Positions 25,200 through 34,200 of a stretch of DNA of 64,000 bases are shown piece after piece. The stretch spans positions 29,418-93,417 of IMG/VR virus record IMGVR_UViG_3300009194_000009; one strand, written 5' to 3'. This DNA is from a virus. Position 1 is the stretch's first letter; the number at the start of each line of letters is the position of its first letter. The notes under the pieces were generated by a model. That model searched no databases. It was not told the origin of the DNA and saw nothing but the letters and a program-made list of their open reading frames with translations. The position numbers were made by a program, and so were the translations under genes.

Positions 25200-25994
25200 A
25201 TGAATCGTCAAGACATTAATAACTTAGATCACAATAATATAGATGATGTAGCTCTTCTATGCAGTTACTTATGTACGATTTCATACCAATCTAATGACAC
25301 TCAGCAAAAATGGCTTTCTGAACGCTTCGATATGAGTTACTTCAAATCATCTTCGTTCGACACACTTCAATATTATGTGGCGTTTGATGAAACGAATATG
25401 AAAGCTTTTTTTGTAGTACGTGGTACTGATATTAAGCGTTTCAAAGATGAATGGATGGATTTAATCATAAGCTTAAGATTATGGCCTAAAAGTGTCAAAT
25501 CCACCAAAGGACATAGTGGGTATTTACGTGCAGGTAGTGACATTCATAAATCCATGAAAAAAGATCTTAAGCATGCACATACCAAAGGATATGAGATCAT
25601 CCTAACAGGACACTCACTAGGTGGTGTACTTGCTAAATACGTGGGTTGCGAATCAGGGTATACATCTACCGTTATAACTTTTGGTGCCCCATGTCTTGCC
25701 AAATCTAAATTTTACGATGGTTGTGAGAAAACTACGATCTATAAATATCGTATGGATGGAGATCTGATACCACAATTCCCATCTCTTTTATACGACGACG
25801 CTTATGGTAAAGAACTATTATTAAAGCGTGGCAATGTAAGTGACGATCATAAAGATAGAAAAGGTATTATACTTCCATTCTTATATCTCACTAAAATTGC
25901 AATCTTTTATAAATTATTCACTGCTGCTAAATCACATAGCATGAAATACTATACATTGAATCTATTAAGAAAATACAAAAATAATAAAAAATGA
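25200..25994 (+). CDS. Class 3 lipase-like alpha/beta hydrolase
   Basis: 264 residues. The Lipase_3 pattern is complete: VVRGTD (73-78, oxyanion side), GHSGYL (104-109), the nucleophile elbow LTGHSLGG with S139, ITFGAPC after the next strand, D188 in DGDLIPQFP, and H246 in KSHSMKYY, giving a full Ser-Asp-His triad. Class 3 lipases cut acyl-glycerols or phospholipids, often at membranes. No signal peptide is visible, so it would act in the cytoplasm at lysis or in the virion. The stop overlaps the next start as ATGA. A lipase with an intact triad under a late promoter in a T4-like phage is unusual; target lipids are unknown. Confidence 0.88.
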   Translation: MNRQDINNLDHNNIDDVALLCSYLCTISYQSNDTQQKWLSERFDMSYFKSSSFDTLQYYVAFDETNMKAFFVVRGTDIKRFKDEWMDLIISLRLWPKSVKSTKGHSGYLRAGSDIHKSMKKDLKHAHTKGYEIILTGHSLGGVLAKYVGCESGYTSTVITFGAPCLAKSKFYDGCEKTTIYKYRMDGDLIPQFPSLLYDDAYGKELLLKRGNVSDDHKDRKGIILPFLYLTKIAIFYKLFTAAKSHSMKYYTLNLLRKYKNNKK

Positions 25995-26791
25995 AAATAA
26001 GCGAGATCTACCAACCATCGAATTTTATAGACATTTTACTTTTTCATATGGAAAAGTACCCAGATATGATCACATATATGGAAGAATGTATCTCTTCTAA
26101 CAAGGTATTGCATCATAACAGCAATTCTATAGATACAGACTTCATTGTAGTTACCGAAGATCATAAATCACCACAAGAAGGCGCACATAACTACTTTGGT
26201 AATTATCTGGACGATTATTTTAATAGTGAATTTGGTATTAACTTCAGGAAAGATTCGATCTATACAACTCTTAATGGTTCATCATCATATGGTGCACCAT
26301 TTATTCTATTACCTACTGGACCGTTACGTATGTGCTACTCAGAAGAAATATACGACTGGTATATGACGTGGCGAAAGGAAATAATAGACATTGTAATGCA
26401 TAAGATAAGCACTGATTACGATGAACAGATGGTAGCCGAAGCTGTTTTCGATGTTTTAGAAAGCAATGAGAAGGATATTGAACATATTGCGCAGGATCTT
26501 ACCACAGCATTTATTAAAAAAGGCATGGAGAAGGATAATGCCAATATCCTCACAAATGAGATATTTAACGAAATCGTCTCAGAACTAAAATCATTATTGA
26601 CTACGTATAAGGTTGCTAAAGGCATGAAAGAGCTTCCTGATACTCTTTCAAAATCAAACAATGAAATAATGGCAATGTCTAAGAGTTATCTATTGCTTAA
26701 TAAAAAGAAAATTATTTCAAAATCAGGTAAGACTCCAATAGAACTATTTTCAAGCGTGATAAATAGGTATAACAACGGAGAAAGGTTTTGA
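25991..26791 (+). CDS. Unknown protein, possible ADP-ribosyltransferase-like domain
   Basis: 266 residues. Residues 45-125 follow a pattern I associate with a phage family of ADP-ribosyltransferase-like fold: a strand with a charged turn (DFIVVTEDHKSP), a helix with His-Asn-Tyr, FGINFRKDSIYTT, SSYGAPFILLP and a final strand before EEIYDW. A catalytic Glu cannot be assigned with confidence, so activity is uncertain. Residues 130-266 are helical and basic at the end. The gene is coupled on both sides (ATGA with the lipase; a TTG start of the next gene overlapping its stop). What else it could be: a virion component of unknown fold. Confidence 0.6.
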   Translation: MKISEIYQPSNFIDILLFHMEKYPDMITYMEECISSNKVLHHNSNSIDTDFIVVTEDHKSPQEGAHNYFGNYLDDYFNSEFGINFRKDSIYTTLNGSSSYGAPFILLPTGPLRMCYSEEIYDWYMTWRKEIIDIVMHKISTDYDEQMVAEAVFDVLESNEKDIEHIAQDLTTAFIKKGMEKDNANILTNEIFNEIVSELKSLLTTYKVAKGMKELPDTLSKSNNEIMAMSKSYLLLNKKKIISKSGKTPIELFSSVINRYNNGERF

Positions 26792-27078
26792 GAGAATTTA
26801 CATATAACGTACTTTACGTACTTAGCTGTCAAGACAAAAAGTACCATAAGATTGGTGTTTGTAAAAGTAATAATCTAGAAAAGCGAATCAAATCATTACA
26901 GACCGGCAACCCTGATAAGATACATGTCGAATGGGCTGAAGAACGTATAGAAGCTAACAAAGCTGAAAAATATTTACACAACTGTTTTAGTGAAAATCGT
27001 GTTGAGGGTGAATGGTTTTCTGACATTGGCTTAAACGATATAAGACGCAAGCTTATGTTGTTTTTAGATCAAAGGTAA
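26788..27078 (+). CDS. T5orf172/GIY-YIG-superfamily protein, TTG start
   Basis: 96 residues. The T5orf172 (MUG113-like, GIY-YIG superfamily) pattern is clear: NVLYVLSC, YHKIGVCKSNNLEKRIKSL, QTGNPDKI, a helix with AEKYLHNCF and VEGEWF. GIY-YIG proteins are nucleases or recognise DNA; short stand-alone T5orf172 proteins have no settled role. The start is a TTG overlapping the previous TGA, with GGAG about 7 bases upstream; an ATG would leave the domain incomplete. It belongs to the late lipase cluster. Confidence 0.8.
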   Translation: MREFTYNVLYVLSCQDKKYHKIGVCKSNNLEKRIKSLQTGNPDKIHVEWAEERIEANKAEKYLHNCFSENRVEGEWFSDIGLNDIRRKLMLFLDQR

Positions 27079-27085
27079 AAAGTAT

Positions 27086-27559
27086 ATGAAAAAATTTATC
27101 AATGATGTTTGGACCGTGCAGTTACCCAAGCAGGAAGTTAACATAAGCTCTGATGTACCTGAACAAGATATACAAGAGTTTGCCAAAGGCAAAGGGGATT
27201 GGGGGGAGAATGCCCTATACCTTAAACGTAAAGATTCATTCACTATCTTCGAAGATATTTCAGAGGCATCCAACTACATTAATTACACCAGTTATTGGGA
27301 TCGAAGCTTTTCTGACATACTTGATCATGCATCGACGCCTGCTGAATTTAACGGCATTATACAGTATGTGAATACTTATAAAGATGGTTTAGTATTACCT
27401 GATGGTTACGTGGCCGTTCCTGAAACAGCGAGTCTAGAGACCCTTGAAGCAATTGCACTGCAATTGGATAGTAACTACGCTACACTGACCGAATCAGAAC
27501 AACAATCTCTTCTCTCACAAGCTGAAAACATATTCAACACAATAACGAGTCTATACTAA
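27086..27559 (+). CDS. Unknown protein, 157 residues
   Basis: Not recognised. It is acidic and has folded segments (VWTVQLPKQEVNI, GDWGENALYLKRKDSFTIF) and a C-terminal helical half rich in Leu and Glu. It is last in the late enzyme cluster. Its last four bases overlap the end of the converging fibre gene. Confidence 0.75.
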   Translation: MKKFINDVWTVQLPKQEVNISSDVPEQDIQEFAKGKGDWGENALYLKRKDSFTIFEDISEASNYINYTSYWDRSFSDILDHASTPAEFNGIIQYVNTYKDGLVLPDGYVAVPETASLETLEAIALQLDSNYATLTESEQQSLLSQAENIFNTITSLY

Positions 27560-27567
27560 GACTCGTT
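27544..27567. terminator. Hairpin spanning two converging stop codons
   Basis: AACGAGTCT, loop ATACTA, AGACTCGTT: a perfect 9-base stem that covers the 3' ends of both genes. It lacks a T-run. Confidence 0.5.
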
Positions 27568-29124
27568 AACATTTCCAATATACACAGAGTCTTTTGATAA
27601 TGCAAATTTGACTATATCACAAATTGGATTAATAATTTCAACATCATTATCAGAGACTAGTTGCATGGTAATATATTTCACATTATTATTCATGACTATG
27701 ATATCTGACACAACAGTTGACTCAGAAGACCACCCGCCGTATTGATTACTACCGTATACATCATCAGCTAGAAATAATGTGTCGTCTGCATCGTTTATTG
27801 ATTGATCTGATGATAATACATAAAATTCCTGATAGAATAGATCCTGCGTTGAATTTGTAATAGTTCCCATATTATGGGCTTCAGATGGGTTCAGACTTAC
27901 TAACGATATACTATCGACTAGGTTATAGTCAGAGTCATATGACTTTACCGCAATATTAATTTCAGTATCATCAATCGTATTGTTTCTTCCAAAAAAAGAA
28001 AGAAAATAATCTCTTCGATGATTTACCTCTATAAAATTACTTTCAGACGAACCATTGAGTGAAAACGAATCCATCTGAACGTTATTCACAACTGTTGTAT
28101 TAGGACAATCGTAAATGTTACCAATTGATGCGAAATTACTCAAATGTTCCACTTTTTCAAAATTATATCCATTCATTGAGAATTCTATAGAAGATATGGA
28201 CATACCATTTCCGCGTTTTGAAATAGAAGGAGTGTTGTTAATAGTATCATTAGGATTACATCGATGTATATCCAAGAACAATAAATCAACATTTGTTAAC
28301 TTAATGCGGTATTCAAGAACATCTGGTTCATTTACTATTCGTACCCAATCTGTTCTATAGATATTTGTTTCGTCTTGAGCAACATTGTACGTAGTAATTG
28401 TGCCGTCTGTTAATTCCTTTTCAATCTGTATATCACTCGCTTGAATATTATTTTTATAACGAGAAGATACATAAATTCCACCGCTATGTATATCCGAAGC
28501 TTGAAGCGTATACGTGGTAGTAACCGAACCATAACTTTGTTTATCTAATGTGTATAGTGGCTTTCCATAACCAGTGTTCATGAACACATCATATCCATCA
28601 ATATTAACGGTAATTCCTGCATCATTATCTCCCACTGCATAGCTTTCATGAGTAATGTTTAAATCAGTAGTTCCAAATGCAACATATGATATTTTCCCCA
28701 GAGTTTGTGGGGAACTATAACCAGTGTTGTAATATTCCCACATATCTTCCCATACTGAGCTTTGAAGTATATTATTTAAAAAATCATCCAGTATCGGGGT
28801 ATGCGCTATCTGGTTGTTGCTAATCATTGCAAAATATCGTCTTGGCGGTAAGGTACCCATGTAATTAATAAAATCAACATCTCGCCTTCCAGTTGCGGCT
28901 GTGTTAGTAAGTATAAAACGACGTGTTTCTTCAATATTGAGATATTCGTCCATCACAACAACAAATAGGCCGGTATTGGCATTTACTGAAGGAACTTGCG
29001 TTTCATTTATAAACATCTGTCCATAACCAGACGTATCTGAGTTAGAACCCTTTAAGTTTATAAATTGTAGGGTATTATTTGTTAAGAGATTGCCGTTGAT
29101 TCCACTTAGTCTTTTTATCTGCAT
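27556..29124 (-). CDS. Fibre or baseplate-associated protein, 522 residues
   Basis: The last gene of the long minus-strand fibre/wedge unit. Residues 45-125 (LFVVVMDEYLNIEETRRF, then NYMGTLPPRRYFAMIS) resemble the ILEI/FAM3-type domain found in some phage fibre proteins, which is weak support. The remainder is beta-rich, with Gly/Asn/Tyr-rich strands typical of fibre shafts. I find no catalytic motif. Context says virion; the exact role is inference. Confidence 0.75.
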   Translation of the reverse strand: MQIKRLSGINGNLLTNNTLQFINLKGSNSDTSGYGQMFINETQVPSVNANTGLFVVVMDEYLNIEETRRFILTNTAATGRRDVDFINYMGTLPPRRYFAMISNNQIAHTPILDDFLNNILQSSVWEDMWEYYNTGYSSPQTLGKISYVAFGTTDLNITHESYAVGDNDAGITVNIDGYDVFMNTGYGKPLYTLDKQSYGSVTTTYTLQASDIHSGGIYVSSRYKNNIQASDIQIEKELTDGTITTYNVAQDETNIYRTDWVRIVNEPDVLEYRIKLTNVDLLFLDIHRCNPNDTINNTPSISKRGNGMSISSIEFSMNGYNFEKVEHLSNFASIGNIYDCPNTTVVNNVQMDSFSLNGSSESNFIEVNHRRDYFLSFFGRNNTIDDTEINIAVKSYDSDYNLVDSISLVSLNPSEAHNMGTITNSTQDLFYQEFYVLSSDQSINDADDTLFLADDVYGSNQYGGWSSESTVVSDIIVMNNNVKYITMQLVSDNDVEIINPICDIVKFALSKDSVYIGNVNES

Positions 29125-29136
29125 ATAAGGTCTCTA

Positions 29137-30603
29137 TTAATAAAATATGAAGTCTAATGTCTCATTTGTATCATTATAAACCATCTCACATCCTTTCGTT
29201 GTGGTTTCATCTTCGACTTTTAAACTTCCTTTTGTTTTTAATACACCGCCGACAACTTCTAATTCATCATTTTTAATCCGGGCAATATCACCGTTATATC
29301 CTTTAAACAGAATATAATCGTCTGCGTTGGTAGACTGCATATCGAAGGTGAGGCGCGTTGTGTTAATATTATCTACTTCTTCGACATATATGGAATATTC
29401 ATCAGACAACCCGGACCAACTAATGCCCTTAGATACATCGTTTTGAACGATAGAGAACTGTATGTCACCTGACATAGTTAAGTCATTTTTAATTGAATTA
29501 ACATACAATGAGCGATATTTATTGGCATTAGTACCCAAATCATAGGTATTATTAAGCCGTGGCTGTAGTCCTTCTGTTTTCGCTTGACGAATGACATCAA
29601 CGTAAATTTCAGACCATTTTTTAGTGCTTGAACCTATTGAATATTGGACGTTACTCAGAGGTACTAAGCTTTTTGTTGAATTAGTATCAAGAACATTAAA
29701 GTAGGTATATCCCCAGCGTACACTTGGTGTACCAATAGAAGAATTAGCATCTATTGGCTTAAAGGTACTAACGTTGTCAACATGCATTGTCCTGATGTAA
29801 GAGTCATTCCACCATTTAGACACATTGCCTAGTGAATACTGATTTGTTGTTAACGGGGATATATTGGTATAGTTGATAGAGTCCATAAGAGAGAAATAGC
29901 CACCTCTCCAACGACGACTGGACGCGCCTAGATCGTAGCTATCTGTAAACTCAGGTAATATAGTATGTGAGGAATTCACATCTAACGTATTACCATATAT
30001 TGTTTCCCATCTCAGATTACCTTTACCTAAATCATATTCATTATGACGATCTGGTTTTAGCTCATTTGTTCTTAGAACACCATATACCGTATCGTTAACG
30101 TCGCTTCTAATGTATTGATCTGGTGTATTTCCGCCCAGTAGTTCAGAATCATGTGCCATTAGTACCGATACTTCTTCCCATCGGTTACCTCTTGAAATTT
30201 TAAAACTATTGTCCGAAGGCTTATACCAAATCTCACCTTCAGCATGTGTACTTGGCTGATTGTTATTAATAATCGGCTCTAAACGCTTCCAACCACCAGT
30301 ACCTATGCTACGGTTGTCGTTATATATCTTCAACGTCCGACGTAGATTATTATCTACGTCATCGGTATGATACCATAGTTGACCTTTTACATTATTGAGT
30401 GCAAGACCCTCATCATCATATGTGTTAGGTTCCACATCACTTGCAAAGTTCTCCAATAATCGTAAAAAGTTTTCACTTTGTACTTCGCCATAACGTGAGA
30501 AATATTGCCCTACCCATGTAAGACCTAACTGTCGTTTTGTTACTGACATTTCTACGTTTATTGGTGTGTTTGATTCGTCAGTTCTATCAACTCGATAGCT
30601 CAT
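29137..30603 (-). CDS. Tail-fibre-like protein with YdLG...W...Y repeats
   Basis: 488 residues. The N-terminal 140 residues carry attachment-type sequence (FSRYGEVQSENFLRLLENFA; GQLWYHTD; GEIWYKP). From about 185 to 380 there are six imperfect repeats of 38-40 residues, each with a Y-x-L/I-G turn, a Trp (or Lys) a few residues later and a Tyr four to five further on, e.g. YDLGASSRRWRGGYF, YSLGNVSKWWNDSY and YDLGTNANKYRSLY. This looks like a triple-stranded shaft of beta repeats. The C-terminal 80 residues may form the tip or trimerise. It follows a gene for a probable wedge-attached protein by 12 bases. Confidence 0.78.
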   Translation of the reverse strand: MSYRVDRTDESNTPINVEMSVTKRQLGLTWVGQYFSRYGEVQSENFLRLLENFASDVEPNTYDDEGLALNNVKGQLWYHTDDVDNNLRRTLKIYNDNRSIGTGGWKRLEPIINNNQPSTHAEGEIWYKPSDNSFKISRGNRWEEVSVLMAHDSELLGGNTPDQYIRSDVNDTVYGVLRTNELKPDRHNEYDLGKGNLRWETIYGNTLDVNSSHTILPEFTDSYDLGASSRRWRGGYFSLMDSINYTNISPLTTNQYSLGNVSKWWNDSYIRTMHVDNVSTFKPIDANSSIGTPSVRWGYTYFNVLDTNSTKSLVPLSNVQYSIGSSTKKWSEIYVDVIRQAKTEGLQPRLNNTYDLGTNANKYRSLYVNSIKNDLTMSGDIQFSIVQNDVSKGISWSGLSDEYSIYVEEVDNINTTRLTFDMQSTNADDYILFKGYNGDIARIKNDELEVVGGVLKTKGSLKVEDETTTKGCEMVYNDTNETLDFIFY

Positions 30604-30615
30604 TATTCAAAGCCC

Positions 30616-31224
30616 TTATAAAATTTCAAATCTAATAGTGTAGTCAATCTCGAAGACACGGTTTAACGATTTTTGCACGGGATGAAAAACGAGATGGGTC
30701 AACATATATGAGTCTTCTATATTGTCTGAGTTAGAGAAAAAGCCTAGCTCATCAAATACAAAACGATCACTGAATTCTACAGCATTATCCATAGGTAGTT
30801 GCCCAAACGGTTCACCTTGTTGCAAAATGATATTCGCATTAATATCCGCAATAGCCCTGTTATATACAATAGGGCTAACTTCCATTTTAAACCCTTCGTC
30901 TTCAATTTTCTTTTGATACACGCGCTGATGAAGATCAGCCAATTCATTTCTGTTATTTTGTGTATTAGTAGGTCGGTATGTTACAGTACCCGTTTCTGCA
31001 ATCTCTGACCCTCCATCACCAAACGCAATCCAACCAATAGCAAATGTGTTGGCGCTATCCTGACCTATCATAGATTTTGCGATAGCATACACCATATTAC
31101 CATCATGTATTGCGTTACATTTATCTACATGGTTGGTGAAGTCGAAAGGATTTCCATCGTCATCCAATTCCCAACTATTAATTTTTAAGTGACCTGTGAC
31201 TCCAATACCGGCGTTGTCTTGCAT
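30616..31224 (-). CDS. Wedge-associated virion protein, 202 residues
   Basis: I recognise the style but not a named family: the N-terminus GVTGHLKINSWELDDDG, a central WIAFGDGGSEIAETGTVTYR segment and a C-terminal RFVFDELGFF and VFEIDYTIRFEIL beta strand match proteins that lie next to giant wedge genes in marine T4-like phages. Eleven bases separate it from the wedge gene upstream, so expression is coupled. A role joining fibres to the baseplate is inferred from position only. Confidence 0.72.
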   Translation of the reverse strand: MQDNAGIGVTGHLKINSWELDDDGNPFDFTNHVDKCNAIHDGNMVYAIAKSMIGQDSANTFAIGWIAFGDGGSEIAETGTVTYRPTNTQNNRNELADLHQRVYQKKIEDEGFKMEVSPIVYNRAIADINANIILQQGEPFGQLPMDNAVEFSDRFVFDELGFFSNSDNIEDSYMLTHLVFHPVQKSLNRVFEIDYTIRFEIL

Positions 31225-31235
31225 GTTTTCTCCTA

Positions 31236-34200
31236 TTAATCTTTCCCACTCATGATATGTCCGTACTTCGGATATGATGACTTTCCTGTTACACCAACGT
31301 ATGGCTCTGTAATTGTAAAGCTAGGTAAGTTATCATCAATAGTTAGTGGATAAACCTTTATAATGTATTTATTGCTATCAAAGTTCTTTGGATTTTTACC
31401 AAATAATCCGCGTTTAATTTCACTTATAACATTACCATTTGCTTGGGCATAGTGAATAAATTCACATTGTGTGCTGACTAGATTATTGTTCACATCAAAT
31501 TCCTGTCCATAGATAACCGCTATTTTACCTTGCTCATTATTGGCGAGCTGCATGCTAGGACTTACATTCTCAGATAATTCAATCGAATCCTGTGAATAAG
31601 TCACATGGTATCCTACTTCTATAGCTTGATCTTCAGGACACTCAAAGGCATGGACTTTTCCATCCTGTGTGTATACAATGAATTCACGTCTATCAGCACT
31701 GGTATTCATAAAATCCGGTTTAACCATATTACCATCATACCCACCTGACTGAATGTTTTTATGAATATTCATCTGGGAACCACGATAACGATCAAATGCA
31801 GAATATCTATCAGTAATAATGACTTTATCGCCAGATTCCAATTGCTTATTAAATAGAATTCTATCAGGCTCTAAACTATAGTGGTGTTTACCATTAGTGT
31901 ACTCGCCCTCTATAACCCACTCATCTTCATTGACTAAAACCAATACCTGCTCTTTAGGAATAGAACCTAAGTTGATTGGGTATTCCGTTTCACCACCAGA
32001 TGCCGTGAAATTCACTGTGTCAAAAATATCCAAGTCAGATGTAGTTTCATAACCACTTGGGATAATTTCGAGGTTGGTTTTAAATGTAAAAACCAACGCC
32101 TCTTTAATACCAAGTTCAGTCTTTTCTTCAGGTATTGCTTCTTCGGCATTACGCAAGAACTTATCAGAATTTTTAATATCTGCGGTAACATCATCAAACT
32201 CAGAATAAAGAACATTCACACTTGCCTCATGTCCAGTTTCCGAAAGCATTTCAGTATAATCCGAATCAAGAATTAATTCACCACCCTCATCAACCTTAAC
32301 TGGGTATGAATTTTCATTTACTTTGAATCCAATTTCTTTTATATCAATAAGGTTCTTGTAAGGAATACCTACACCTTTATGATGTGCTATCTTAAACATT
32401 AAGTCTTCGTACTTGTCCTTTGGACGTACTATGAAAACACTATTTTTCGAAACATTGAATAGCAAGGAAACTGTTATTTCTGATGTAGAATTATCGACTG
32501 TTGTGGTATAATCTCTTGGATTAATCAGTGAATTATCCACAAATACAGAAATATTATCTTCAGTGTACGAATCGCCTATGTTGAAGTTCTTCTTCACTGG
32601 TGCATTTACAGTCTCTCTGTAAGATTCATCAACCAATGTCTCTAGATCACTAAAATAGAAATTAGTCACAATCCTATCAGTTTCAGTAAACTTTACTCCA
32701 TTGAATCCTCTAAATTTATAAGACTGTTCACTAAAAGATTTCAATGGTGTTTCGGAACTAAGAACGTCATTGTACCTATCAACAAGATCTTCTAACGGAA
32801 GGGTTGGTAGTACACTCACACGATCAAACATTACATGTGTACGTTTCTGGTTTACGTTTCTAATCCATTCATTCAGGTTATTCTTATCAACACCATAATA
32901 ACCACGTGCTTGATCGTACTCAGATAAGATTCGGTCGTGCGCGATATTTGTAGACTTCACTACAACATTAGACACGTTTCTATACGCACGTGGCGGTTCT
33001 TCATCTAGGCGCAATTCATTATTAGTGATGTTATATTCACTTTTAGGCAGCAATACACCTTCGATATAAACTTTAGTGCTTGCTGGATCATGATAGTTTT
33101 CTAACTTAAATACTCGCTGTGGAACATATTCACTTGCATAATCATAATGGTCTTCGACTGTTGTTATATCTAGTGGGCGGTCATACAAAGCAAATTCATC
33201 ATAAAAGTAATGTACATCATTACTACCAATATCCAAGGATACATCATAGTAAGAACTTACGTTTATAAAGTTACCCAATTCAAAGGTTTCATATGCGTCA
33301 CGATTGATCGATAGATTTAGTTTAGTATTAACAGATGAGTTATCAATTCCAAACACAAAGTAATTCATGACGTTTGGTTCTAGTTCCACTACTTCATCAA
33401 GGTACGGTACAGTCCCTCTGAACGCTTGTACGCGATATTCTGCAACACCTGCGTTATCCAACAGCACGACCTTATAAACCACACTGTCGTTAACGTCATC
33501 GCTATTTGTCACATTGATATTCAACACATCAAACGATGTTGTTCCGTTCAATATCGAAACATCATGACCAAATAACCACGCTTCCATAGTAATCTTACTG
33601 GATTCTACTGAAATTGGATCGGTACTATAAGGACCATGTAGTTCAAAACCGTTGTTGAAACATATACCACTAGGCTTCGCAACAAAGTCGCTATCGCGAT
33701 TGTAAAAATTAACACCGTACTCACCTTCTATAGTTGAAGGTGAGTATTTAACGTTCATCGGCCAATACTCTACCGGATTAGCATTTCGAATGCTTAAGTT
33801 ATAATACAAGTCTTTTTTATAGGGTATCGTATCTATAACTTCTTCTTGTAAGTTCAGTATTTCCCGACTATCTGTGATAAATGGTGGTTTATCAAAGTCA
33901 GTAACATAGAATCCATTATATTCAATATCACCAGTAGCTATTTTGTTAATTTCACGTAATTTTGTATGGAAAGGCTTTGCCTCAGTTACATATCCAATGA
34001 TCTCATCTTCTTTATCGTCTTGATATATACGCTTCTTAACTAAACTACGTGTTTCTTGGTTAATATTAATATACGTGCTTGGGAATACCCAGTCATTTGT
34101 TGGCTGTTCACTAATAACGTATCGAACCATAGCATAGAAAATTTTGTTAATATATTCAGGGCGTGATTTCTTAAGGAAAACATTAAATACTATTCCAAGA

